A DNA stretch of 64,000 nt, taken from NCBI RefSeq assembly GCF_025362475.1, contig NZ_JANYGH010000046.1:1-64000 (forward strand). Reading direction: 5' to 3'. The notes below the pieces were generated by a model. It was not told the origin of the DNA, did no database searches, and saw only the letters and a program-made list of their open reading frames with translations. Both the position numbers and the translations under genes were made by a program. The first letter of the stretch is position 1, and every line of letters begins with the position of its first letter. Below, piece after piece: positions 45,473 through 54,567 of this stretch. Source of the DNA: Mucilaginibacter sp. Its GTDB lineage: Bacteria; Bacteroidota; Bacteroidia; Sphingobacteriales; Sphingobacteriaceae.

Positions 45473-46112
45473 ATTTTTAAATGATCTGGCTCAAAACAAC
45501 AACCGCGAATGGTTTTTGGCCAATAAAGAACGTTACGATGCTGCCCGTGAAAATGTAATTGATTTTACAGGCCAGCTACTTGTAAAACTGCAAAAGATCG
45601 ATCCCGCTATTGATGAAAGCATGGATCCTAAAAAACGTGTGATGCGCATTTATCGCGATATTCGTTTCAGCAAAAATAAAACTCCCTATAAAAATAATTT
45701 TGGTGTAAGTATACCTTCTGCTGGTTTAAAAAGCGGCAGTGTGGAGTTCTATTTACAGATTTCGCCGGGAAATTCGTTTATTGGGGGAGGCTATTGGATG
45801 CCCGAAGCCCCTCACCTTAAAGCCATCCGCCAGGAAATTGATTACAACGCATCCGAACTGAAGCAGATCATTGATGATAAAAAGTTTGTTGAGCTTTTTG
45901 GCGATTTCAGGAAGCAGGAGCAATTAAAATCTGTACCAAGAGAATATAGCGCCGAAAATGAAAATATCGACCTGCTGAAGCTGAAAAGCTTTGTGGGCTG
46001 GCATAAAATTAGCGATGAGGAAATTATGAAAGATGGTGCCGTACAGCTTGTAGCTGATATGTGCAGCAAGATTTACCCGCTGAATGTTTTTTTGAAAAAC
46101 GCGCTTGCATAG
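45450..46112 (+). CDS. DUF2461 family protein
   Basis: Soluble protein of 220 aa with the DUF2461 (TIGR02453) pattern: FLNDLAQNNNREWFLANKER, RIYRDIRFSKNKTPYKNNFG, and the central FIGGGYWMPEAPHLKAIRQE. The function is not known. The start ATG at 45450 lies inside the DUF983 gene, so the two are translationally coupled; there is no better in-frame start downstream. Confidence 0.92.
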   Translation: MIYQQSLEFLNDLAQNNNREWFLANKERYDAARENVIDFTGQLLVKLQKIDPAIDESMDPKKRVMRIYRDIRFSKNKTPYKNNFGVSIPSAGLKSGSVEFYLQISPGNSFIGGGYWMPEAPHLKAIRQEIDYNASELKQIIDDKKFVELFGDFRKQEQLKSVPREYSAENENIDLLKLKSFVGWHKISDEEIMKDGAVQLVADMCSKIYPLNVFLKNALA

Positions 46113-46134
46113 CAATTACTTGAAAAATAACCAC

Positions 46135-46941
46135 ATGAAAACTAAATATTTATTATTAGCCGCGGCTTTTTGCATTGCCATTAGTTCATGCAAAATATTA
46201 TCTCCTAAGGAGTACAGATCATTAGTAGCGCAGCGCGATTCATTAAATACCCGTACGGGAACTTTAGAATCACAGCTGGCACAATTGCAGAGCGATACCA
46301 CCCGCCTGCACCGCCAGATTGCCGACTTGCTGAACAACAACAGCGCCCTTACCAATAACCTGGATGTTACATCAACCAAGGCAAACCAGCTGGCTGCCGA
46401 CCTGCAAAAGCGCGAAGCCCGTTTAAAAGAGGTTGAAGCTATTTTGAAAAAACGAGATGAAGCTACTAATGCATTGAAGAATAAACTACAGCAAGCGTTG
46501 CTGGGTTTCCAGGCAAGCGGGTTAACAGTTGATATCCGTAACGGAAAAGTATATGTTTCGCTTACCGATAAGCTGTTGTTTCCATCGGGCAGTATTGTAA
46601 TTGATGATAAAGGTAAACAAGCCCTGAAACAACTGGCAGAGGTATTAAATAAAGAACCGGATATCAACATGGCAGTTGAAGGCCATACCGATGATAAAAA
46701 GGTAAAAAACCTGGGCCAAATAAAAGACAACTGGGACCTGAGTGTACTGCGGGCAACATCAGTAACCCGTTACCTCACTGAAGTTGAAATGGTTGATCCG
46801 CACAGATTAACAGCTACTGGCAAAGGCGAGTTTCAGCCTATAGACAGCGCCGGCACAGATGACGCCAGAACCAGAAACAGAAGGATAGAGATTGTGCTTA
46901 GTCCTAAGCTCGATGAGTTGTATAACCTCATATCTAAATAA
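46135..46941 (+). CDS. OmpA-family lipoprotein
   Basis: Cell-envelope lipoprotein of 268 aa. Signal YLLLAAAFCIAISSC with lipobox Cys; a coiled coil (about 30-115) rich in Leu/Gln/Arg heptads; then an OmpA-like peptidoglycan-binding domain (about 130-260) with MAVEGHTDDKKV, LSVLRATSVTRYL and DDARTRNRRIEIV. It anchors outer membrane to peptidoglycan. I use ATG 46135; a longer frame in front has no signal. A strong terminator follows. Confidence 0.93.
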   Translation: MKTKYLLLAAAFCIAISSCKILSPKEYRSLVAQRDSLNTRTGTLESQLAQLQSDTTRLHRQIADLLNNNSALTNNLDVTSTKANQLAADLQKREARLKEVEAILKKRDEATNALKNKLQQALLGFQASGLTVDIRNGKVYVSLTDKLLFPSGSIVIDDKGKQALKQLAEVLNKEPDINMAVEGHTDDKKVKNLGQIKDNWDLSVLRATSVTRYLTEVEMVDPHRLTATGKGEFQPIDSAGTDDARTRNRRIEIVLSPKLDELYNLISK

Positions 46942-46944
46942 TAG

Positions 46945-46979
46945 AAAAAGCTCCCGGCGTGTGTTCGGGAGCTTTTTTA
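46945..46979 (+). terminator. Terminator of the OmpA-like gene
   Basis: Arms aaaaagctcccg / cgggagcttttt with an 8-11-base loop and a T run directly after the stop at 46941. Confidence 0.9.
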
Positions 46980-46984
46980 TTATG

Positions 46985-47103
46985 CAACTCCCGCGAACTT
47001 GCAGTTCGTGGGGTGTATAGTTTCAGCTTTCAGTTGAACAGTAAGCTAAAAGCTTACACCATGCCAGCCACGAGTTACGCTAATGCTAACCTCACGGGAG
47101 TTG
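46985..47103. repeat. Intergenic inverted repeat, single copy here
   Basis: Outer arms caactcccg and cgggagttg enclose an inner imperfect palindrome (agctttcagttgaacag and agctaaaagct). It lies in the convergent gap between the OmpA-like and DUF4286 genes, just after the terminator. Confidence 0.7.
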
Positions 47104-47116
47104 ATAAAAATGATAG

Positions 47117-47419
47117 CTACTCCACTTCTTCCATCACCGTATTAAATATCACAAACTTTTCATCAAACTTTTGCTGATGAGCTGCCTGGATTTTGTGCAG
47201 GTGATTCATATAGTATTGCTGAAATTGTTCGATGCTATCCGCATGGTATTGGATGCAATAGGTAACGCCTTCGTTTGGCGAATCAATAACAGTTAAAATC
47301 CGGTGTGAGCTAAAAAGCCCGGTAGCCATTACTGCTGGTATGTGAATGGTTTTCATATAATGAAGCCATTCTTCCTGGATAGCTTCATCCAGTATTATAG
47401 TATCGTTGTATACAATCAT
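47117..47419 (-). CDS. DUF4286 family protein
   Basis: Protein of 100 aa with the DUF4286 pattern: MIVYNDTIILDEAIQEEWLH, a conserved PAVMATGLF, then GVTYCIQYHADSIEQFQQY and FVIFNTVMEEV. A small ferredoxin-like alpha/beta barrel fold is likely; no known function. It is separated from the next minus-strand gene by an inverted repeat. Confidence 0.9.
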   Translation of the reverse strand: MIVYNDTIILDEAIQEEWLHYMKTIHIPAVMATGLFSSHRILTVIDSPNEGVTYCIQYHADSIEQFQQYYMNHLHKIQAAHQQKFDEKFVIFNTVMEEVE

Positions 47420-47452
47420 GATATTGCAAAAATAGGTATTTAAAGTTGATTA

Positions 47453-47558
47453 GGTGAGTGGTTGATAATGTGATTGGTTGAAGGATTAACTTAACGAATA
47501 TACGATTGACTTACGGCGCTTAAAAACTACTCACTACTCACCCAATCAACCACTCACC
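47453..47558. repeat. Intergenic inverted repeat, single copy here
   Basis: Perfect 13-bp outer arms ggtgagtggttga (47453-47465) and tcaaccactcacc (47546-47558), with further imperfect pairing inward. Same layout as the other intergenic palindromes but a different sequence. Confidence 0.75.
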
Positions 47559-47562
47559 ACCG

Positions 47563-49368
47563 CTATGAATCCGCTTTATCGCCCCTTAATAGCCTGAAAC
47601 GCTTACGGGCTTCGTTGATCCAGAGACTGCCGGGATAATCAGTGATGATTTTTTGGTACCAGGCTTTGGCATTGTTTTTATCATCAAGGTGGTTCTCGTA
47701 AATATCGCCCAGCATAAAAACGGCATCATCGGCCCATAGTTCTGTTGGATGGTCGGCGAAGATCTTTTTAAGCAGCGGAACAGCATCGGTATAGTTTTTT
47801 TGCTGGATAAGGATGCGCGATTTTGCCATCAGAATATCATCGCTAAGGCTATTTCCCGGAAATTTTTTGTCGATGCTATCAAGTGCCAGCAGGGCTTTGG
47901 CAGGTTGCTCGGCGAAGATCTGCAAATCGGAACGGGCGTAGATTTTAAGGGCTGCACCAGAACTGTCTGCAGCGGTATTGTCATTAATGAGTAGCAGTAA
48001 ATTAAGGGCGTCGTTGGCTATCAGTTGTGATGTAGCGGCTTTTAATACATCCAATTGACCCTTTGCCCAGGTAAAATCGCCCGAATAATAGGCCAGCTTA
48101 GCATTCCGGAATTTGGCATCCTGTGCAATGGCCGTATTCGGAAAATCCTTTTCAACCTGGCTGTATAAAAGGGTTGCTTCCCATGGCAGGTTGTTTAACA
48201 GGTAAACATCACCGAGATCAAGTTTGCATGAAGCCAGCAAATCGGTGCGGATATTGGGGATGGTTATCGCGCTTTCCAGTAATTTTTGCGCTTCGGTAAT
48301 TTTATGCAGTTTAAAAGCCTGCAGGGCGGCCAGTTTCTGCATCGCAAAAACAGTATTGTTGTTTCGGCCAAACTCGGTAAGCAGGGCTATATAGTCCTGT
48401 TCCAGTCCCAATAGGTCTGCAGGGAGGTATTTTCCTGCAGTGATCTTTTGGTTTTTGGTATTGATAAGCTCAATTTTAGCAGGAATATACAACGGGTTGC
48501 TTGCTCCCTTTGCAATAATATATTCATACCCGCGAATAGCGGCGTCATAGGCCTCGTTGGCGTTAAGGGTGCGGCACAGTTCATAAATACTGTTTCCATC
48601 ATCATTTTGCCGCCTGCTAAGCGCCAGGGCCTGGTTAAGTGCCAGGTCATACTCCTTTTGCTGCATGTACTGCCAGGAAAGCAGCTCGGCGTACATCGTT
48701 TGCTGCGGATCTTTTTGTATGCGTCTTAGCAGGGCGGTTTTAAGTAAATCATAATCGGTATCCCCTTCAAATATGGTGGCAAAGGTGGTTTCGGCCTGGG
48801 TAATAAAGTTGGGGTTAGCTGGCAAAAAGTTAAGATACTCTTCGGTAAGGGATATTTTATCCCGTTTAAAACGGTAAAGATTTATCAGTTCATAAGTAAA
48901 TGCTTCATCGCTTTTGAGCAGTTTGCGGCCCTGTAAAAATATTTTTATGGCGTAATCAATATTAGCGTTCTGATAAAACTGGTTAGCCAGGCTGGCAATT
49001 TCCATCTGATCGGCCGGCAGGTTTTTCAGCATATCATCGTAAATTGTATTGGCTTTATCCAAATTGCCTTGCTGGGTATAAATGGTGCCCAGTGTTATTT
49101 GGTATTCATTAACATTGGGATGCTTGCGTACAAGTTTGCGTGCAACGCTTTCGGCCTCGTCAAATTTTTTGAGACTAAGCAGGGTGTTTATGTAATAGGA
49201 GTAATAGGTTTCGTTATTTTGCTTGTATAGCTTCTGGTAAATTTCAAGCGCTTTTTGAGGTTCGCCATTAGCATTATATTGCGCAGCAAGCTGCAGTTCG
49301 TTGTTCTGCGCAAACAGCGTGGCCGAGCCAAACAAAACAAAAATAACAATTGCAAATAAACACCTCAT
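47563..49368 (-). CDS. Tetratricopeptide-repeat protein
   Basis: Exported protein of 601 aa: signal peptide (1-20, ending SATLFAQ) and many TPR repeats through the whole length (for example LQLAAQYNANGEPQKALEIY, ITLGTIYTQQGNLDKANTIY, LAKSRILIQQKNYTDAVPLL, DDAVFMLGDIYENHLDDKNN). It ends with a YfiO-like unit (AKAWYQKIITDYPGSLWINE). TPR proteins of this kind scaffold envelope complexes. No enzymatic domain is visible. Confidence 0.9.
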   Translation of the reverse strand: MRCLFAIVIFVLFGSATLFAQNNELQLAAQYNANGEPQKALEIYQKLYKQNNETYYSYYINTLLSLKKFDEAESVARKLVRKHPNVNEYQITLGTIYTQQGNLDKANTIYDDMLKNLPADQMEIASLANQFYQNANIDYAIKIFLQGRKLLKSDEAFTYELINLYRFKRDKISLTEEYLNFLPANPNFITQAETTFATIFEGDTDYDLLKTALLRRIQKDPQQTMYAELLSWQYMQQKEYDLALNQALALSRRQNDDGNSIYELCRTLNANEAYDAAIRGYEYIIAKGASNPLYIPAKIELINTKNQKITAGKYLPADLLGLEQDYIALLTEFGRNNNTVFAMQKLAALQAFKLHKITEAQKLLESAITIPNIRTDLLASCKLDLGDVYLLNNLPWEATLLYSQVEKDFPNTAIAQDAKFRNAKLAYYSGDFTWAKGQLDVLKAATSQLIANDALNLLLLINDNTAADSSGAALKIYARSDLQIFAEQPAKALLALDSIDKKFPGNSLSDDILMAKSRILIQQKNYTDAVPLLKKIFADHPTELWADDAVFMLGDIYENHLDDKNNAKAWYQKIITDYPGSLWINEARKRFRLLRGDKADS

Positions 49369-49520
49369 CTATTCAAAAATAGGGAATTAATGTATATAAC
49401 ATAGCCGTTTTTGCTTAATATTCATATAATGATTCACCGGGTAAAATTGTAGTGACATCTTGATATCGTCAACTTATTTTATCTAATTTGACCTGATTAA
49501 TAAAATAGGTTAAAACAAAT

Positions 49521-51410
49521 ATGTTGGGCCGGTTAAAGATTTTTCTGTTTATTGGTGTAATTACCGTTATATGTTCCTGCAAAGATCATGTAAAGCAGAT
49601 TCCTATTGTTGATTTTTTTAAAACGCCCGAGAAAAGCTTCTTCAGAATATCACCTGATGGTAAGTACGTATCTTATTTAAAACCTTACAAGGATAAGCAA
49701 AACCTGTTTATCCAATCGCTGGCAGATGGTACTGAACATATGGAAACCTCATTTGAGGATTACCCGGTACGTAATGATTATTTTTGGACCTATAATAACC
49801 AACTTGTATTTAACCAGGATATTGTAGCAAATGATGGTTTTATCATGTACGCGCTTGATGTATCAACACATAAAGTACGCACCATACTATCGCTGGAAAA
49901 AGTGAGGGTAAACCTGGTTAACCGCAACAGGCAGCAGCCAGACCTGATTACCATAAAGATGAATAAGCGCGACCCGGCTAATTTTGACGTGTACCGGCTT
50001 AATATTAAAACCGGTGTGCTTACCCCTTACCTGGTTAACCCGGGTAATATAACAGAGTGGTTTCCGGATGCTGATGGAAAGATCCGCCTGGTTAAAGCAT
50101 CAGATGGGGTTGACGAAGCCATTTTATACCGCCCTGATGATGCTACCCCTTTTAAACCTATCATTCAAAATAATTTTAAAAACTCGGTAAGGCCTATTGC
50201 TTTTACGGGGGTAAAAAACAATTTCTATGCGCTATCAAACGTTAATCGTGATAAAGTGGCCCTTGTTGAAATTAACGCGGAAGATGGGAAGGAGCAAAAA
50301 ACTATTTTTAGTTGCAACAAAGCCGATGTAACGTATGTGGAGTATTCTAAAAACAAGCATCGTGTTGAGTTCATCAGCTGGGAAGAAGCCAAGCCCCGTA
50401 AGCATTTTTTGGTGCCCGATATTGAACATACTTATTACAACCTGCAACAACAACTAAAAGGCTACGAAATTAAGGTGGTTGACCGGGATAGCTCGGAGAA
50501 CAGGTTTATATTGAACACTTATACCGACCGTAACCCCGGTTCCTATTACCTATACGAAAAAACTACCGGTAAATTAACAAAACTGGGTGATATCAACTCG
50601 TCGCTGGTACCTGATGAGCTTTGTGCCATGCAGCCTATATCATACAAGGCAAGAGATGGGCTCACCATTAATGGTTATTTAACCATGCCGTTAGGTAATA
50701 AAAAAACTAACTTACCTGTAGTGGTGATGCCGCATGATGGCCCCTGGGCGCGTGATTCATGGGGGTATGACGAGCAGGTGCAGTTTTTGGCTAACCGCGG
50801 CTATGCCGTTTTCCAGGTTAATTACCGCGGATCAACCGGGTATGGTAAGGCTTTCAGGAGTGCCGGCTATAAGCAGGTAGGAGGTAAGATACAGGATGAT
50901 ATAACCGATGGTGTACACTGGCTTATAAACAAAAAGATAGCAAACCCTAAAAAAATTGCCATTTTTGGCGGTCGTTTTGGTGGCTTCTCTGCTTTGTACG
51001 GCGTATCCTTCCACCCGGAATTATATAGCTGCGCGGTTGTACAGTATGGGCTGATCAATTTTTTTACTTACATTAAAGATGCCCCGCCGTTTTTTAAACC
51101 CTATTTAAAAATGACCTATGAAATGGTTGGTAACCCTGAAACGGATGCCGATCAGTTTAGAGCTATTTCTCCGGTTTTTCATACGGATAAGATAAAAGTG
51201 CCGTTAATTATTTTCCAGGGGGCTAAAGATCAGCGGGCCAACATCAGCGAACTGAACCAATTTGTACGCGAATTGCGTAAGCACGATGTAGATGTGAAGT
51301 ATTTTTTAAAGCCTAATGAACGCGCTTTCTTTAGGAGCGAGCGTAACCGCCTTGAAATGTACACCGAAATAGAAAAATTCCTGGATTATAATATGAGGGT
51401 TAAACCATAG
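49521..51410 (+). CDS. S9-family prolyl-oligopeptidase-like lipoprotein, catalytic triad lost
   Basis: Lipoprotein of 629 aa: signal ending VICSC, an N-terminal beta-propeller (about 30-350), then the S9 alpha/beta hydrolase domain (about 370-625: LPVVVMPHDGPWARDSWGYD, ANRGYAVFQVNYRGSTGYGK). The nucleophile elbow, GGSYGG in active relatives, reads GGRFGG here (Arg485). The His-bearing loop, DEGHGF in relatives, reads NERAFF (Ala602). Only the Asp (Asp570 in FQGAKDQRA) remains. So it almost certainly cannot hydrolyse peptides but probably still binds them. The next gene, a sensor kinase, starts at most 6 bp after its stop. Confidence 0.9.
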   Translation: MLGRLKIFLFIGVITVICSCKDHVKQIPIVDFFKTPEKSFFRISPDGKYVSYLKPYKDKQNLFIQSLADGTEHMETSFEDYPVRNDYFWTYNNQLVFNQDIVANDGFIMYALDVSTHKVRTILSLEKVRVNLVNRNRQQPDLITIKMNKRDPANFDVYRLNIKTGVLTPYLVNPGNITEWFPDADGKIRLVKASDGVDEAILYRPDDATPFKPIIQNNFKNSVRPIAFTGVKNNFYALSNVNRDKVALVEINAEDGKEQKTIFSCNKADVTYVEYSKNKHRVEFISWEEAKPRKHFLVPDIEHTYYNLQQQLKGYEIKVVDRDSSENRFILNTYTDRNPGSYYLYEKTTGKLTKLGDINSSLVPDELCAMQPISYKARDGLTINGYLTMPLGNKKTNLPVVVMPHDGPWARDSWGYDEQVQFLANRGYAVFQVNYRGSTGYGKAFRSAGYKQVGGKIQDDITDGVHWLINKKIANPKKIAIFGGRFGGFSALYGVSFHPELYSCAVVQYGLINFFTYIKDAPPFFKPYLKMTYEMVGNPETDADQFRAISPVFHTDKIKVPLIIFQGAKDQRANISELNQFVRELRKHDVDVKYFLKPNERAFFRSERNRLEMYTEIEKFLDYNMRVKP

Positions 51411-51415
51411 TGTTT

Positions 51416-53062
51416 ATGCCGGCACAAAAACATGTTTACCGCAAAAACTTTTCGCTGATCATCATTTTCCTGGTGCTCATATCCATAACTTTTGTTGTCG
51501 CGCTTTTTATATCTTATAACCTTACATCAAAATATGTTGAAAATGAGTTTGCTTCAAAAAAGATTGAGGTATTGGAGCAAACCATTAAACCCTACAATGA
51601 CTTTTTTCAGAATAAAATACCCGAAATAACATCCTACCAGGGCTTCCTTGATTCGGCATCGGCGGCTAAGTATGCAGCATCTGTTTTTCATGATTATGGT
51701 TTTGTAAAAAGAGTGGTATTTTATGATGCACTCATCGGCGGGCATTCGGCGCCAATATCAATCCAAAGAAATAGCCTGAAGATTTCGCTAAAGGGTACTT
51801 ACCTGTATGGTCATAAAAAGGGTAAAATATGGGGAGCAAAGCAGCTACGCCCTGCCGATGAATCTGATTTTAGGGAGATGGCAGCCAAGTTGAGCAATTA
51901 TATTGCTTTTTCTGATACCACCCGTGTATCAACCCAGGATGAGTTGTACAAAACATTTTGGGATGTTAAACCTAATAAAATAACGTATACCAATATTTTA
52001 CGCCGGCAGGATGTTAAGGTTTACCGCGAATTGCAGCAACGCGATATGCTATCAGAGTCATATAAGCAAAACATGATGACTTTTTATCTTGATCCTTTTT
52101 TGCTCAAGGTAAAAAATACTCATCATGAGCTTTATCAAAGCGTATCTATACAACCTGTGGTATACGATCCTATTGATAGCGATGGGAATAAGTTGATAAC
52201 CGAGGTATCGTTCCCCGGCGCTTTTTCTGATTATAAATTGTTTTTTAGTTCGGAACAGGGATACCTCAGCAGCGAGACAAACCGCCGGTTTATGCCCATT
52301 GGGGCTGCCGTGTTATTAATAACGCTTTTTTTGGTGTTAATAGGCTGGCTCATTTATCGTAACCTTAATGTGAACCTTAAACTGTTTAAACTGCAGTATG
52401 ATTTTATTAACAATTTTACACATGAGTTTAAAACGCCGGTTAGCGTTATAAAAATTGCGGGCTCAAACCTGAGGGGCGATGGTGAGCTCACCGAGCGGCA
52501 GCGCAAGCACTATGGTAAAATTTTGGATGAGGAAGCAGATAAACTAAACGATTTGATGAATAAGTTGTTATCATTCACCCAACTCGAAAATAAGTCTATC
52601 AATATTAAAAAAGAAAAAATTGTTATTGATGATTTTGTGAGCCGTTATATTGCTACTTTTAAAATTAAATACCCTGATTTTAAACTAAAATATAAAATTG
52701 ATGGGGTACATGATTTTTATACCGATCCGGTGCTTTTGGGCAGTGTATTTCAAAATTTGATAGAGAACGCTTATAAATATTCGCATCCTAAGCAAAAGGA
52801 ACTTAATATAAACATAACGCAGAAAAAGGGAAAGATAGTGTTTGCCTTTATTGACAGGGGCATAGGTATTCCTAAAAATGAACAGAGTAACGTATTTAAA
52901 AAGTTTTACAGAATTGAGAACCAATATAACCAAAACGGGAGCGTAGGTTTGGGTTTGGCATTTTGTAAAGAGCTGGTTAATTTTATGAACGGAGAGATTG
53001 TGGTTAACAGTAAAATTAATGAGGGTTCTGAATTTATAGTCACGCTTCCAAACGAAAATTAA
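51416..53062 (+). CDS. Two-transmembrane sensor histidine kinase
   Basis: Sensor kinase of 548 aa: helix 1 (about 12-33, LIIIFLVLISITFVVALFIS), a periplasmic domain of about 260 residues, helix 2 (about 298-318, IGAAVLLITLFLVLIGWLIY), then HisKA with His336 in INNFTHEFKTPVSVIKIAGS and HATPase with N box GSVFQNLIENAYKYSHP, G1 IDRGIGIPKNE and G2 SVGLGLAFCKELV. I use ATG 51416; a GTG at 51410 would overlap the upstream stop by a base. With the pseudo-peptidase before it and the regulator after it, this is a tight three-gene unit. Confidence 0.93.
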   Translation: MPAQKHVYRKNFSLIIIFLVLISITFVVALFISYNLTSKYVENEFASKKIEVLEQTIKPYNDFFQNKIPEITSYQGFLDSASAAKYAASVFHDYGFVKRVVFYDALIGGHSAPISIQRNSLKISLKGTYLYGHKKGKIWGAKQLRPADESDFREMAAKLSNYIAFSDTTRVSTQDELYKTFWDVKPNKITYTNILRRQDVKVYRELQQRDMLSESYKQNMMTFYLDPFLLKVKNTHHELYQSVSIQPVVYDPIDSDGNKLITEVSFPGAFSDYKLFFSSEQGYLSSETNRRFMPIGAAVLLITLFLVLIGWLIYRNLNVNLKLFKLQYDFINNFTHEFKTPVSVIKIAGSNLRGDGELTERQRKHYGKILDEEADKLNDLMNKLLSFTQLENKSINIKKEKIVIDDFVSRYIATFKIKYPDFKLKYKIDGVHDFYTDPVLLGSVFQNLIENAYKYSHPKQKELNINITQKKGKIVFAFIDRGIGIPKNEQSNVFKKFYRIENQYNQNGSVGLGLAFCKELVNFMNGEIVVNSKINEGSEFIVTLPNEN

Positions 53063-53065
53063 ATT

Positions 53066-53758
53066 ATGAACAAAGAAATTAAGATTGCGCTGGTTGAAGA
53101 TGATGAAAACCTGCGTTTCCTGGTTGCAGAGCGCTTGCAAACCGAGGGGTATAAGGTTTTGGAAGCCGATAACGGCGACGATGCGGAAGTTATGATACTG
53201 GCCGAGCAGCCCGATATTGTGCTGCTTGATTGGATGCTGCCCGGCAAACCGGGCTCTGAGGTTTGTGGTAACATCAGGGAAAAGGGGTATGATAAGCTGG
53301 TGATATTAATGACCGCCAAGGCACAGGATGTTGACAAAATTGAAGCCTACAACTTTGGGGTATCTGATTATATTACCAAGCCTTTTAACATGGATGTGCT
53401 GGTAGCGTTGATTGATAACAAGATCAAGTTTAGCCTGAATAGTGAAAAGGCAGAATCATACAAGTTTGCCAACATGGAGCATTTGCCCAATACCCACCTA
53501 TTGATCAGGGATGGCCGCAAAATTGAACTCACCATATTGGAGAACCGGATATTACTTTACTTTTTGAAAAACAAGAACAAGGTAATTAACCGCGAAGAAC
53601 TAATGATGGAAGTTTGGGGCTACAACGCCGATGTAAACACCCGCACCCTGGATATGCACATTGTTCGCCTCCGCAAAAAGATAGAAACCAACGCCGATTC
53701 GCCGCAGTATTTACAAACTGTAAGAGGGATAGGATATAAATTTGTGTATACTCAGTAA
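53066..53758 (+). CDS. OmpR/PhoB-family response regulator
   Basis: Response regulator of 230 aa. Receiver domain with acidic pair in LVEDDENLR, phosphoacceptor Asp55 in IVLLDWMLPG, Thr switch in LVILMTAKAQ and Lys in YITKPFN; then the winged-helix DNA-binding domain (about 135-228: ENRILLYFLKNKNKVINREE, DMHIVRLRKKIE, VRGIGYKF). It starts 3 bp after the kinase stop. A perfect terminator begins inside its stop codon. Confidence 0.95.
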   Translation: MNKEIKIALVEDDENLRFLVAERLQTEGYKVLEADNGDDAEVMILAEQPDIVLLDWMLPGKPGSEVCGNIREKGYDKLVILMTAKAQDVDKIEAYNFGVSDYITKPFNMDVLVALIDNKIKFSLNSEKAESYKFANMEHLPNTHLLIRDGRKIELTILENRILLYFLKNKNKVINREELMMEVWGYNADVNTRTLDMHIVRLRKKIETNADSPQYLQTVRGIGYKFVYTQ

Positions 53759-53802
53759 AAAAGGTTTTTCTGGTCATTACAACGACCAGAAAAACCTTTT
53801 TT
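53757..53802 (+). terminator. Terminator of the two-component unit
   Basis: Perfect 19-bp arms (aaaaaaggtttttctggtc and its complement) with an 8-base loop. The left arm starts inside the TAA stop of the response regulator, and the last T run merges with the next palindromic repeat at 53800. Confidence 0.92.
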
Positions 53803-53897
53803 GTCATCCTGAACGCAGTGAAGGATCTATTATTCGCCATGCTTCTTCGCCCTGTACAGTCTGCTAACAGATCCTTCACTGCGTTCAGGATGACAAA
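53800..53897. repeat. Intergenic inverted repeat, family A copy 3
   Basis: 29-bp arms (53800-53828 and 53869-53897) of the same sequence as copy 2 at 4843, and the core catgcttcttcgccctgta. It fills the convergent gap after the two-component unit. Confidence 0.88.
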
Positions 53898-53945
53898 CGG
53901 AGGTAAAATTCTCCAGATTTTGCGCCAATGGCAATTATATTGAGC

Positions 53946-54566
53946 TTATTGCTTCTTATACACCCTTGCCACTATAAAATCATTAAAAAACAGCTTTTCA
54001 TCTAAAATCTCGTAGCTATTCAAAGCAAAGCAACGATCAATCTCCGGTAGTTTACCGGCCTCAATGCCGCATATGGTTCTAAAAAAGAGGAACATGCTTT
54101 TAAGCAAAACTTCCTGCCACCATTTACCAGTTAGCTGAAAATCGCAATTAAGCCATAGCCCATTCGATTTTAATAATGGATGGATATGATCAAATACAGT
54201 TTTTAAAGTTTGTTCTACAAAATTATCGAATAAAAAAGGGGTGATGGCGACATCAAATTGTTGCGCGATATTTACGTTTTCGACGGCGTCATTTATAAAA
54301 ACTACCTTATTGCCATTGGTGTTTCTTTTTCGGGATAATGCCATCATGTCCGCAGCTACTTCTACATACGTAATTTGTAAGCCGGAGGGCTGAAGTTTTG
54401 TGAGTTCATCCAGTATCCAGCCGGTGCCGCCGCCAACTATAAGGATGTTGCTGCCAGGTTTTATAAAACTGATTAAATAAAGCTGTGCCTTTATAATGGC
54501 TTTACCATACACCAACCGCGAAAGGCCATCATAAAACCAGGCGGAATTATTAAAGCTGGCCGCCAT
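53946..54566 (-). CDS. Class I SAM-dependent methyltransferase
   Basis: Protein of 206 aa with motif I NILIVGGGTGWILDELTKL, motif II ITYVEVAADMMALSRKR and motif III FINDAVENVNIAQQFD, so SAM binding is likely. The target is unknown. It starts one base after the stop of the UbiA-like gene, so they are co-translated; a methyltransferase plus a prenyltransferase-like protein suggests quinone- or lipid-type modification, which is an inference. Confidence 0.85.
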   Translation of the reverse strand: MAASFNNSAWFYDGLSRLVYGKAIIKAQLYLISFIKPGSNILIVGGGTGWILDELTKLQPSGLQITYVEVAADMMALSRKRNTNGNKVVFINDAVENVNIAQQFDVAITPFLFDNFVEQTLKTVFDHIHPLLKSNGLWLNCDFQLTGKWWQEVLLKSMFLFFRTICGIEAGKLPEIDRCFALNSYEILDEKLFFNDFIVARVYKKQ

Positions 54567-54567
54567 A

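Noticed and set aside
46116..46730. A 204-codon open frame opposite the OmpA-like gene
   Set aside because: It is Ser/Arg/Cys-rich, has no family features, and mirrors a high-confidence lipoprotein with a coiled coil and OmpA domain.
53586..53879. Minus-strand ORF running through the family A repeat and the response regulator end
   Set aside because: Its codons come from the palindromic repeat and from antisense of a known gene.
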